From Anaerolineaceae bacterium (lineage in GTDB: Bacteria > Chloroflexota > Anaerolineae > Aggregatilineales > Phototrophicaceae), in the NCBI GenBank assembly GCA_020634165.1, contig JACKCF010000001.1, positions 124,001-188,000 on the forward strand: a stretch of 64,000 nt of DNA, in the 5' to 3' direction. A model generated the notes under the pieces. That model had not been told where the DNA came from, ran no database searches, and saw only the letters and a program-made list of their open reading frames with translations. Made by a program: the position numbers and the translations under genes. This document shows, in pieces, positions 26,480-34,411 of this stretch. How positions within the stretch are numbered: the first letter of the stretch is position 1; each line of letters starts with the position of its first letter.

Positions 26480-27502
26480 TTAGAAGGTGATGCCTAGTGC
26501 ATTAATCAGCACGCCCGCAAACAGGTTCATGACGAAAGGAAGCAGCACTAGATACAGCACAGTTCGCCGCCGAAAAACGCCCGTAAACATCATTGTGCTT
26601 TTAATATCAACCATCGGCCCAAACGACAGAAAACTGACAACCGAGCCAGTCGTAAAGGTATTGACGAACGCCAGCACGAAAAAACTATCGACAGTGCTGC
26701 AAATGCTCAGGATGAACGCCAGCAACTGCATCACGAGTACGCTCAGGACCGGTCCGTTACCGATGGCCAGCAGCGCTTCCTGTGGTACGAAGGTCTGCAT
26801 GGTCGCTGCCAGCAGGCAACCCACATACAGGTAGCGCCCCATCTCAAAGAACTCGTTACTGGCAATGGCGAGTGTGTACTGCAATCCTTCACGCAGTCCC
26901 CGGCGCGGACCCGTATGCAGGACTTCTTTTTGCCAGCTAGAAGGCTGCAAAAGTGTCTCCGGCTGTCGATTCAAGGCGAACAGCAGCCCAACCGAGATAG
27001 CCACAACGGCGGTCACCACGAAGCGCATAATGAAAATCGGCCCGAAACCAAAGGCAATATAGGTGCTGGCGAAAACAATCGGGTTCATGAAGGGTGCGGC
27101 CAGTAAAAAGGCCACACCAACCGATACGGGCAGTCCTTTTGTGAACAGCCGCCGCGCGACCGGTACAACACCGCACTCACAAACAGGGAAGATCAGCCCC
27201 ATAAACGCGCCGCCGATGGTCGCCAGGTAACGATTCTTTGGCAGCAGGCGCAGCACATCTTCCTGGCGGATGAATGCCTCAATCAGGCCGGAGACAAGCG
27301 TTCCCAGTACTAAAAATGGCAGTGCTTCGATCAGAATGCCCAGAAAACGTGTCGCGAAAATGCTGAGTAGGGTCTCTGGCGAACGGGGATCGTTCAGGGC
27401 CAGCAGCAGCACCAGGGCGACGACAGCTATGACAACAGCACTGGTGATGAAAATGCGACCGAAGGAAGGGCCACTGGTCTTTGATGAGGCAAAAGAGGTC
27501 AT
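26480..27502 (-). CDS. COG0701/UPF0718 permease (YcgR-like)
   Basis: The 340-residue protein has eight or so hydrophobic helices. It contains RLLPKNRYLATIGGAFMGLIFPVCECGVVPVARRL; the CECGVVP sequence with paired Cys is the signature of the UPF0718 (COG0701) permease family, and AAPFMNPIVFAST is the second conserved region. B. subtilis YcgR and ArsP-like proteins belong here. The partner subunit is at 25054-25827. It is the first gene of a three-gene minus-strand unit. The translocated substrate is unknown; the Cys motif could bind a thiophilic metal or metalloid, which is inference from the family. Confidence 0.9.
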   Translation of the reverse strand: MTSFASSKTSGPSFGRIFITSAVVIAVVALVLLLALNDPRSPETLLSIFATRFLGILIEALPFLVLGTLVSGLIEAFIRQEDVLRLLPKNRYLATIGGAFMGLIFPVCECGVVPVARRLFTKGLPVSVGVAFLLAAPFMNPIVFASTYIAFGFGPIFIMRFVVTAVVAISVGLLFALNRQPETLLQPSSWQKEVLHTGPRRGLREGLQYTLAIASNEFFEMGRYLYVGCLLAATMQTFVPQEALLAIGNGPVLSVLVMQLLAFILSICSTVDSFFVLAFVNTFTTGSVVSFLSFGPMVDIKSTMMFTGVFRRRTVLYLVLLPFVMNLFAGVLINALGITF

Positions 27503-27598
27503 AAAGACGCCATCTGACTACGATTTTGGCCATTGTGCGCCAGAGCTACCCTAATGTAAAGAGCATTATGAAATGTTAGCATTTGGTATCGTACTTAG

Positions 27599-27627
27599 TT
27601 GATATAAATACCATGTACAACTATATT
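27599..27627 (+). promoter_or_regulatory. Promoter of the Mrr-type nuclease gene
   Basis: TTGATA (27599-27604), a 17-base spacer and TATATT (27622-27627) form a near-consensus sigma-70-type promoter 42 bases upstream of ATG 27669. Confidence 0.6.
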
Positions 27628-27668
27628 ATGTATAGCTTGTCAATTCTAATTTGATTCGAGAGTTTGTT

Positions 27669-29306
27669 ATGGCTAGGAAAAGTAGTTTCCTCAATGATCT
27701 GGCGAAGGCGGCACGTGCGGCAGAACGAGCTAGAAAAGCAGATTTGCGTAGACAAGAAAAGGCCCGGCGAGAAGCAGAGCGAGCACGTAATGAATATTTA
27801 CGTGCCGTAGAGAAACAAAGGGTCGCAAATGAAAAAGAAAGAAAGCAGCTATATCTTGAAATGCAGGAAGCTCTGACTTCAGAAAAGAATGAGAACCTAC
27901 AAAATGAGTTGGCGTCCTTGGAATCTCTCTTGTCAGATGCCTTGTCGGAAGACAATCACATAGATTTTGAGTCATTAAAAACAGTCAGTGAGTTGCCGAC
28001 CTTTCAGCCAGGGGCGCTAGCTAAACCATATGAGCGCCCGAAGTTAAGACCAACTCAGGAACTAGACTTTTTTCAGAAGTTAAATCCTTTTGCGCGCGGT
28101 CAATACAAACGTGAAGCTGAGAGAAATCTAGAAGAATACAACAAAGCAATTGAGAAGCACGAAACCAAAGAGATACAACGTAAGCAAGCGATGGATGACT
28201 ATCGTGAAAAATACTATGAACGTAGGAAACTAAAGCAAGCTGAGATTGATGAGCAACATCAAGAAATTGATGATTTTAAGAAGCGATATAGTGAAGCTGA
28301 TTCTGAGGGTGTTGCTGAGTATTGCACCTTGGTATTGGAATCGAGCGACTACCCAGATGATTTTCCCCAAACTGTAAAAGTTGCTTATGTTCCGGAGTCA
28401 AAGCAACTCGTAATTGAGTATGATTTACCGAAGATAGATGTCATACCTGAAGATCAGTCGTATACATATGTTAAAAACAAAGATGAGATTCGTTCAAAAG
28501 CTATGCCTGTATCTCAGAGAAAGGCATTGTACGGCTCTATAATCTCTCAAATTGCGCTTCGCACATTGCACGAAATATTTGATGCAGATCGAGCAAATCA
28601 TGTTGATACAATCGTATTCAATGGATATGTAGATAGTATTGATTTGGCAACCGGCCAAGAGATTAGACCGTGTCTGGTGACGGTACGAACAACGCGTGAT
28701 CAGTTTAAAGAGTTAGATTTGGAAAAGGTTGACCCAACTCTTTGCTTAAAAGGTCTAAATGCGTCGGTTTCCAGGAAGCCAGAAGAACTAGCGCCAGTAA
28801 GGCCAGTTCTTGAATTCAGCATGGTTGATCCGCGTTTTGTTGAGGAAGCAGATGTCCTCAGTGAATTGGACAACCGTCAGAATCTTATGGAGCTAACTCC
28901 GTTTGAGTTTGAAAACCTCATAACAAATCTATTCCAAAAGATGGGGCTTGAAACACGACAAACTCAATCCTCGCGTGATGGTGGAGTAGACTGTGTGGCT
29001 TACGATCCGCGCCCGATTTTCGGTGGTAAAGTAGTCATACAAGCTAAAAGATATAAAGGTACAGTTGGCGTTAGCGCAGTCAGAGATCTTTTTGGAACGC
29101 TTCAGAATGAGGGCGCTTCAAAGGGAATACTTGTAACTACAAGTGGCTATGGCAAAGCGGCTTTCGATTTTGCTTCTGGAAAGCCAATTGAACTATTAGA
29201 TGGTGGCAACCTATTACATCTACTAGCTGAACATGCGGGTCTTGAAGCAAAGATTGTTCCTCCCGAAGATTGGCGCGATCCTAAACCAGATGTACCTGAA
29301 AGCTAG
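27669..29306 (+). CDS. Mrr-type restriction nuclease with long N-terminal coiled coil
   Basis: I place the start at ATG 27669; the longer frame begins at a TTG. The first 75 residues are almost entirely Ala, Arg, Glu and Lys and must form a long coiled coil, with a second charged helical stretch near residues 140-200. The C-terminal 130 residues are an Mrr-cat domain: LTPFEFENLITNLFQKMG, then SSRDGGVDCVAYD with the catalytic Asp, then KVVIQAKRYKG with Q-x-K, and GTLQNEGASKGILVTTSGYG. Mrr enzymes cut foreign or methylated DNA; here no partner gene is present. The gene is markedly AT-rich against its surroundings, which indicates transfer. A role in defence is likely but inferred. Confidence 0.88.
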   Translation: MARKSSFLNDLAKAARAAERARKADLRRQEKARREAERARNEYLRAVEKQRVANEKERKQLYLEMQEALTSEKNENLQNELASLESLLSDALSEDNHIDFESLKTVSELPTFQPGALAKPYERPKLRPTQELDFFQKLNPFARGQYKREAERNLEEYNKAIEKHETKEIQRKQAMDDYREKYYERRKLKQAEIDEQHQEIDDFKKRYSEADSEGVAEYCTLVLESSDYPDDFPQTVKVAYVPESKQLVIEYDLPKIDVIPEDQSYTYVKNKDEIRSKAMPVSQRKALYGSIISQIALRTLHEIFDADRANHVDTIVFNGYVDSIDLATGQEIRPCLVTVRTTRDQFKELDLEKVDPTLCLKGLNASVSRKPEELAPVRPVLEFSMVDPRFVEEADVLSELDNRQNLMELTPFEFENLITNLFQKMGLETRQTQSSRDGGVDCVAYDPRPIFGGKVVIQAKRYKGTVGVSAVRDLFGTLQNEGASKGILVTTSGYGKAAFDFASGKPIELLDGGNLLHLLAEHAGLEAKIVPPEDWRDPKPDVPES

Positions 29307-29396
29307 AAGTTACTACTTGGGATAAATTGGGATATTTTTGGGATAAATAGCACAAATATTCGTGTTTAGCGCACTATTTTGTTTATATCGCAAGTT

Positions 29397-29606
29397 TTAT
29401 CCCAAACGCTGCCATTGTTGAACTGTGCCACTCTGATCGACTGTTTCGATGGTCGTCGTATTGACGCGCCGCACAGCCGGGAAGTGCTGCGTGATCGCTT
29501 TTTTCGCGCTAGGTTCGGCATCAAAGGAAATGAAAATCAGGGCCAGGACGGCCACAATCACCACAAAAACCACAAAGCACAGGAACCCGATCACATAACC
29601 TTCCAT
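29397..29606 (-). CDS. Small single-helix membrane protein
   Basis: The 69-residue frame starts with one strong hydrophobic helix (GFLCFVVFVVIVAVLALIF) and continues with a short soluble tail, FPAVRRVNTTTIETVDQSG. The composition is like that of neighbouring genes rather than the AT-rich gene before it, and no better frame covers the region, so I regard it as a real small gene. It lies downstream of trmH on the same strand (123-base gap). Function unknown. Confidence 0.5.
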   Translation of the reverse strand: MEGYVIGFLCFVVFVVIVAVLALIFISFDAEPSAKKAITQHFPAVRRVNTTTIETVDQSGTVQQWQRLG

Positions 29607-29729
29607 CGCACTGAATCTTTCTGCGTGCCATACGCCCCATCTAACGATCTAAATACAGCGTAATGGATTCGGCTGTTCCACGCTGAACGCATGGGGCACG
29701 GCTACCTGACGCACAGGCAACGCTGAAAT

Positions 29730-30410
29730 TTATTCGCGTTCCAACCACCGCTTGAGCAAAACATCCGCTTCGGTCTGGGGGAGGCCATAATCACGGCCTG
29801 TTTGTGCTCGCTGACGGGTGATTTCATACAGGGAGATAGCGGTCGCGACAGATACATTAAAGCTGCGAACCATGCCCATCATTGGGATGACGATGTGCGT
29901 GTCGGCTAGCTCCTGGGCTTCCTGGCTGAGGCCATCTTTTTCATTGCCAATCAGCAAAGCAATCCTGTCAATCGCTGTGAAGTCAATATCATGGATGCTG
30001 ACTGCGCGCTCGCTGAGGGTCGTCGCAACCAGATGCCAGCCTTCGGCTTTCAGGGTCGTTAGTGCGCTGACGCTATCATTCTCAAAGACGCGATAATCCA
30101 GCCATTTCGCGGCGGATGCCGAACTGAGGTTGCCTGCCATTTCGATGTCTTCTTCGCGATACATGCGCGGCGTAAAGGCCAACTCCTGTACGCCAAAAGC
30201 ATCGCAACTGCGGGCAATCGCCGCCAGATTATGTGGATTCCAGACGGCTTCCATCACCACCATCAGCCCGCGCTGCCGCTGCCGAACGACAGTCTCGATG
30301 CGTTGGTAGCGCTCCGGCGTTAAGGGTTTGGTTTCGTTCTCTTCCGCCGCAATAATCATATCGCTGCTGTTACGCGGCGGCAGTTCTTGGGATGTCTTTT
30401 TATTGTTCAT
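29730..30410 (-). CDS. trmH: tRNA (guanosine-2'-O)-methyltransferase, SpoU/TrmH family
   Basis: The protein has LTPERYQRIETVVRQRQ and then MVVMEAVWNPHNLAAIARSCDAFGV, whose Asn and Arg are the conserved motif 1 of SpoU-family methyltransferases. IALLIGNEKDGLSQE is motif 2, and HIVIPMMGMVRSFNVSVATAISLYE is motif 3 with the catalytic-site Asn and Ser. The N-terminal segment and overall match are closest to TrmH, which methylates the 2'-hydroxyl of G18 in tRNA using AdoMet through a trefoil-knot fold. Length (226) is normal. A cytoplasmic, housekeeping enzyme. Confidence 0.9.
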   Translation of the reverse strand: MNNKKTSQELPPRNSSDMIIAAEENETKPLTPERYQRIETVVRQRQRGLMVVMEAVWNPHNLAAIARSCDAFGVQELAFTPRMYREEDIEMAGNLSSASAAKWLDYRVFENDSVSALTTLKAEGWHLVATTLSERAVSIHDIDFTAIDRIALLIGNEKDGLSQEAQELADTHIVIPMMGMVRSFNVSVATAISLYEITRQRAQTGRDYGLPQTEADVLLKRWLERE

Positions 30411-30463
30411 GGGGTTAATGCTACAAAAATCGCGCGTTTGGTCAAGATAAGACTGGGGACGCT

Positions 30464-31312
30464 TTACTGTGCGGTGACGACAATCGTGTGATGCAGGTCC
30501 GTATCTGTTGTCAGGGGGATAATGTCCATCTGGAAGGGGTAGATGCCATTCGCGGCAATGGGCACGGTCAGCGCCAATACCCGATAGCCAACGATTTCCT
30601 CGTCCTGGTTGAATAGCGTAATGGTGACGCGCACATTGCTCACGGGTCGTTCCTCATTATTGACCAGCGTGGCCTGTAGCACATAGCGACCACCTGTGCC
30701 CAGTTCATTCATCCAGTGAACAGCGCTCATATCGCGGATTCCGACATCCGCACCGAAATCATCCACTGATTGCGTCGTCAGGGGCACCGCTTGCACAGCA
30801 TCAAAATCAGAGGTCTGCTCGCGGAACATCGCACGATAGGGCGCGAAGCTCCCAGGCACAATAACAGGCTGTTCCGGGCTGACGATTTGCTCGCGAAGGG
30901 TGTGCCCAGCCTGCTGTAATTGAACACGAATTTCTGTACCTGCGAGCGTCGTTTCGGTGACATTGAAGACCCGTCCCAGGCACAAAAGGGTATTATTCGG
31001 GCTGTCATAACAGACCGGATCAGGCGCATATAATGAAGCACTCGCCCCCGATTCGATGTAAGAATCAGGCGGAGCAGTCGTTGGATGGCCTCGCTGGCGG
31101 ATGCTCCCAGGCGGCCCTAAAGACAGATAATAGTCGTTTTGAGGGTCCAAATGGGTCGAAAATGGGGTTACATAGGTCTGAATGACGGCATTTGTGGCCG
31201 GAATGGGGGTAAATTGCCCAGGTTCCTGGCGAATACGCAGCAAAACCAGCGTGGCGGCTAAAACCAGCGCCAGAAATGCAAAAAAGCCAAGGATCGTCAA
31301 AGAATTGGGCAT
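30464..31312 (-). CDS. Membrane-anchored extracytoplasmic protein of unknown function
   Basis: I use ATG 31312, because the product then starts MPNSLTILGFF and continues directly into a membrane helix. The longer frame to 31438 would overlap the start of the divergent cinA-like gene. The external part of about 250 residues is beta-rich. It includes LLCLGRVFNVTETTLAGTEIRVQLQ and later VNNEERPVSNVRVTITLFNQDEEIVGY, which look like two immunoglobulin-like (CARDB/FxLYD-type) strands domains. No catalytic motif is seen. The gene is divergent from pncC with an 87-base gap. Confidence 0.75.
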   Translation of the reverse strand: MPNSLTILGFFAFLALVLAATLVLLRIRQEPGQFTPIPATNAVIQTYVTPFSTHLDPQNDYYLSLGPPGSIRQRGHPTTAPPDSYIESGASASLYAPDPVCYDSPNNTLLCLGRVFNVTETTLAGTEIRVQLQQAGHTLREQIVSPEQPVIVPGSFAPYRAMFREQTSDFDAVQAVPLTTQSVDDFGADVGIRDMSAVHWMNELGTGGRYVLQATLVNNEERPVSNVRVTITLFNQDEEIVGYRVLALTVPIAANGIYPFQMDIIPLTTDTDLHHTIVVTAQ

Positions 31313-31399
31313 TTTTCCGCTAAAATCACTTATTTCCGAAGAAATCAGATCGATTATAACGAGAAAAACCTGGAAATCCATCAATCTGGAGACGAAAAA

Positions 31400-31906
31400 A
31401 TGACACAAAATCCAAACGATTTGCTCGAAATGGCTCAAAAAGTCGGTGATCGGCTGCGAGAAGCGGGATTAACCGTCTGTGCGGCGGAATCCTGCACCGG
31501 TGGCTTGCTCATGAGTACGCTGACCGATGTGCCCGGTAGTTCGGCGTATGCACTCGGTGGGGTGGTGAGTTATAGCAACGAAGCCAAGATGCAATTGGTC
31601 AATGTGCAGGAAGCGACCCTTATCGCCTATGGTGCTGTCAGTGAACCGACTGCCCGCGAGATGGCACTGGGAGTTCAGGCCCTGTTCGGGGCAAATATCG
31701 GTGTGAGTATAACGGGTATTGCTGGCCCAGGTGGTGGAACCCCAGAAAAACCTGTTGGCTTGGTATATGTGGGATGTGCCTGGGGGGCGCAAAATGTGAA
31801 TGTGGTGGAGTATAGGTGGGAGAGTGATCGTGCAGGTAACAAGCACCATAGTGTCATTGCGGCTCTGGAAGCGATTTCTGCTGCGATTGACGCCTTAACG
31901 GCTTAA
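31400..31906 (+). CDS. pncC: Nicotinamide-nucleotide amidase (CinA C-terminal domain)
   Basis: The 168-residue product is the stand-alone C-terminal domain of CinA: LTVCAAESCTGGLLMSTLTDVPGSS contains the catalytic Ser and conserved ESCTGG, VVSYSNEAKMQLV follows, and SITGIAGPGGGTPEKPVGLVYVG is the second signature. PncC hydrolyses nicotinamide mononucleotide to nicotinate mononucleotide and ammonia in pyridine-nucleotide salvage. The N-terminal CinA domain is absent, as in E. coli PncC. It is a cytoplasmic enzyme transcribed away from the membrane-anchored protein at 30464-31312. Confidence 0.93.
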   Translation: MTQNPNDLLEMAQKVGDRLREAGLTVCAAESCTGGLLMSTLTDVPGSSAYALGGVVSYSNEAKMQLVNVQEATLIAYGAVSEPTAREMALGVQALFGANIGVSITGIAGPGGGTPEKPVGLVYVGCAWGAQNVNVVEYRWESDRAGNKHHSVIAALEAISAAIDALTA

Positions 31907-32061
31907 TTTGTGGTCCGATTGCGAGTCGATTCCAAAATCAGTGGGTGGTAAGTGGATGCAGCATGCCAAAGCCTTTCTGGAGTCTACCCTTACGTTGTAG
32001 TGGCTGTTTCTATGCTAGAGTAAGAGCAACGTTGCAATAGGTTTTATGAGGTGACCTATCT

Positions 32062-33156
32062 ATGAATTTTCTACGTAAACCCTGGCTGATTGTGCTGATC
32101 GTGTGTTTGGCGCTCGTGGGGGCCGTCAGTGCCCAGGATGAAACAGCATTCTGTGACAATCTGTCGATTTCTTCGGCGGATTGTGAGCTTTATCTGAGGG
32201 CTTTCAGCAACCCGTTTAACTCGGTCGCTTTTGACCTGGATATGAGCATGCACTACGACAGCGATACATTCGGGGACCCGATACATATGGCGGTTGTAGG
32301 CACCGTGTCGATTGATCCAGAAGTGCGTGCCGAGTTATCTGACCCGAATTCGGATATTTTTGATTCCCCCATTCAGGCATTGCAGCAAGCCATTGGGGCG
32401 GTCAATACTCGTGCCGACATTGCTATCGACATCCCGGACTGGTCCTCAGACGGCTATTCGATGGTTCCTGATCGGCTACGCATCGGCATGGCATTGATTG
32501 ACAGCGTCGGCTATATCGACTTTAGCGATTTGCATATACTCGCGCCGGATGAAATCCCAGATGGCTGGTACGGCATGGATATTCGCCCCTTTGTTCCCAT
32601 TATTTTTGGGCAAATGAACCCCTTCCAGGTGCAGCCTGATCCATCCGTAGCTATGAACATGATGTATCCGCTTGAGGGTTTTGAAATGGTACGGCTGCCC
32701 GATGTCATGATAGACGGCAGGCCAGCGGCTGTGCTTCAGGGTGACGCCGACCTGGGCGCGATCTACAACGGTGTGATGGGTGATGCCTATCGCGATATGC
32801 TGCGCGATATGTACGCGGAGATGGGTGTAAGTCCGGCTCAATCCGATGCGCTGATCGAAACGCTGTTTGCTATGTACGAGAATATGACGATGTCGATGAT
32901 CTCGATTATCGACGTTGAGACAGCGTACCTCTACACTTTGCAGGTCGATATTGATATGCCATTCTCTGGGGAAACCTGGGAGCGCCTGTTTGGACCAGGT
33001 GCGGATATGTCATCGTTCATGCGCGGTATTTCCATGACGCTGACGCTGGAAATGCGCGATCATAACGCGACCGCACCAGCAACAGTTCCTGAAGATGCGG
33101 AAATCATTCCGTTCACAGAAGTTATGCCGCTGCTTCTGGGGCGCGATTCCGGCTAG
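32062..33156 (+). CDS. Secreted protein of unknown function
   Basis: A clear signal peptide (MNFLRKPWLIVLIVCLALVGAVSAQD) with an Ala-x-Ala-like cleavage site starts the protein; there is no lipobox Cys. The mature region begins with two cysteines (FCDNLSISSADCELY). It has alternating beta-rich stretches such as AVVGTVSIDPEVRAEL and SMISIIDVETAYLYTLQVDIDMPF, a pattern reminiscent of LppX/LprG-like or outer lipid-carrier folds, though I cannot confirm a family. It stands alone, with a probable terminator at 33179-33229 behind it. Confidence 0.75.
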   Translation: MNFLRKPWLIVLIVCLALVGAVSAQDETAFCDNLSISSADCELYLRAFSNPFNSVAFDLDMSMHYDSDTFGDPIHMAVVGTVSIDPEVRAELSDPNSDIFDSPIQALQQAIGAVNTRADIAIDIPDWSSDGYSMVPDRLRIGMALIDSVGYIDFSDLHILAPDEIPDGWYGMDIRPFVPIIFGQMNPFQVQPDPSVAMNMMYPLEGFEMVRLPDVMIDGRPAAVLQGDADLGAIYNGVMGDAYRDMLRDMYAEMGVSPAQSDALIETLFAMYENMTMSMISIIDVETAYLYTLQVDIDMPFSGETWERLFGPGADMSSFMRGISMTLTLEMRDHNATAPATVPEDAEIIPFTEVMPLLLGRDSG

Positions 33157-33178
33157 GAACAATTGTACCAAGTTCAAA

Positions 33179-33229
33179 GGGACCGTATCTGGCTGGCCTG
33201 TATAATGGGCCACTGGTGCGGTCCTTTTT
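33179..33229 (+). terminator. Probable intrinsic terminator
   Basis: GGACCG (33179-33184) pairs with CGGTCC (33219-33224) around an imperfectly paired interior that includes GGCC/GGGCC, followed by TTTTT. It lies 22 bases after the stop of the secreted protein gene. Confidence 0.6.
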
Positions 33230-33257
33230 GATTTGTAGGTTACGACCAGGAGCAAGT

Positions 33258-33557
33258 ATGCAAATCGTGCGCTGTATTTCCTGCGATGGCTTTGGCTGGA
33301 TAGAGGATGACTTCACGGGTGAGTCTACCGACTGTGATTGGTGTGCAGGCATTGGCTATGTCTATCGCAACGGGCAGGGCGTCGATAGCAAAATTCCGCG
33401 CGAGGATTGGGCAAAAGTTGCTGGCCAATTAGAAGCCCTGGAAGCGGAACGTCTGCGCGAGATGGGCTACCAGGGCGCTGCCAAAAAGCCCTGGGAACAG
33501 GATATTCGTGAGGGCACCCAAGGCGGCCAAAATCCGTATGAAAATGAGTCCGACTAA
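33258..33557 (+). CDS. Small CxxCxGxG-type zinc-motif protein
   Basis: ATG 33258 is preceded by AGGAG at good spacing. The 99-residue product contains CISCDGFGW and, about 25 residues later, CDWCAGIGYVY. This pair of CxxCxGxG motifs is like half of a DnaJ zinc finger and can bind one zinc ion. The C-terminal half is helical and charged (KVAGQLEALEAERLREMGY) and ends in a polar tail. No J-domain or other domain is attached. The stop overlaps by 4 bases the stop of the convergent metallohydrolase gene. Such stand-alone fingers may assist protein folding or RNA binding; no function is shown. Confidence 0.8.
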   Translation: MQIVRCISCDGFGWIEDDFTGESTDCDWCAGIGYVYRNGQGVDSKIPREDWAKVAGQLEALEAERLREMGYQGAAKKPWEQDIREGTQGGQNPYENESD

Positions 33558-34270
33558 TAGACCGGTCGTGCCGTCAGCGGGACAGATGTCTGCAATTGGC
33601 TGATGTACTCTTTGATGGTTTTGGTGGCGACGGCTGGCCCATGCCCTACGGCGATAATTTCCGGCTGCATGGACAGAACTTTATGGGTACTGGCTGCGAC
33701 AGCATGCGCATCCCAGGTGACCATCGCGGGCATCGGTTCCAGGCGACCACTACGTGTGGTTAGCAGGTCAGCCACGAACATCACCCCTTCTGCGCGCCAG
33801 TAAAAACTCAGGCTGCCTTCGGTATGCCCAGGCGTACGCAGCACTTCGATACCCTCTGCCAGTGGCAGTGTATCGCCTTCATCTACCACTTGATCGACCT
33901 GCGTGGGACGTATCGCCAATCGGCTGAGAGCACCGGTCGTCATGCGCGCAATCATCGATAGATGCGGCGGCGTTTTTGCGGCTTCAATATAGGGCTTGCT
34001 GATCGGTCCCGCATAGACTGTCGCGCCAGTGGCTTTGACCAACCCCGCCAAACTGCCCACATGATCGGTATCTGCATGGGTGATGAGCAGATGACGAACA
34101 GCCTGCGGCCCATACCCTAATTCCTGGGCTGCATTCAGAATGCGCCTGCCACTTCCTGGTAGTCCGGCATCCAGGATAGTGAGTTCATCCTCGCTTGTTT
34201 TCAGCAAATACACATTGACGATGCCGCCGAGTTGATACACCCTGGGCGTCACCTGGATCATATCACTCAT
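33554..34270 (-). CDS. Metallo-beta-lactamase-fold hydrolase
   Basis: The metal-binding motif is LITHADTDHVGS, with further ligands in TPGHTEGS, the aspartate of MFVADLL and the histidine of AVGHGPAV. The protein is 238 residues long and has no signal peptide. It is of the glyoxalase II-like/hydroxyacylglutathione hydrolase-like branch by layout, with no assigned substrate. It is not closely similar to the tandem pair at 7811-9549. The gene converges on the zinc-motif gene with a 4-base overlap of their ends. Confidence 0.9.
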   Translation of the reverse strand: MSDMIQVTPRVYQLGGIVNVYLLKTSEDELTILDAGLPGSGRRILNAAQELGYGPQAVRHLLITHADTDHVGSLAGLVKATGATVYAGPISKPYIEAAKTPPHLSMIARMTTGALSRLAIRPTQVDQVVDEGDTLPLAEGIEVLRTPGHTEGSLSFYWRAEGVMFVADLLTTRSGRLEPMPAMVTWDAHAVAASTHKVLSMQPEIIAVGHGPAVATKTIKEYISQLQTSVPLTARPVY

Positions 34271-34411
34271 CGTTGCCGGACCTCATTCCTGAATGAAGGG
34301 ACTTCATAGCATAAGACACATCGATTATCTTATCATTTGTCTGCTATAAAAGGGACATTACAATGGGGAAGGTGCCTATTCTATAATGAGTCTCTGAGGA
34401 GTTGTGACGCG

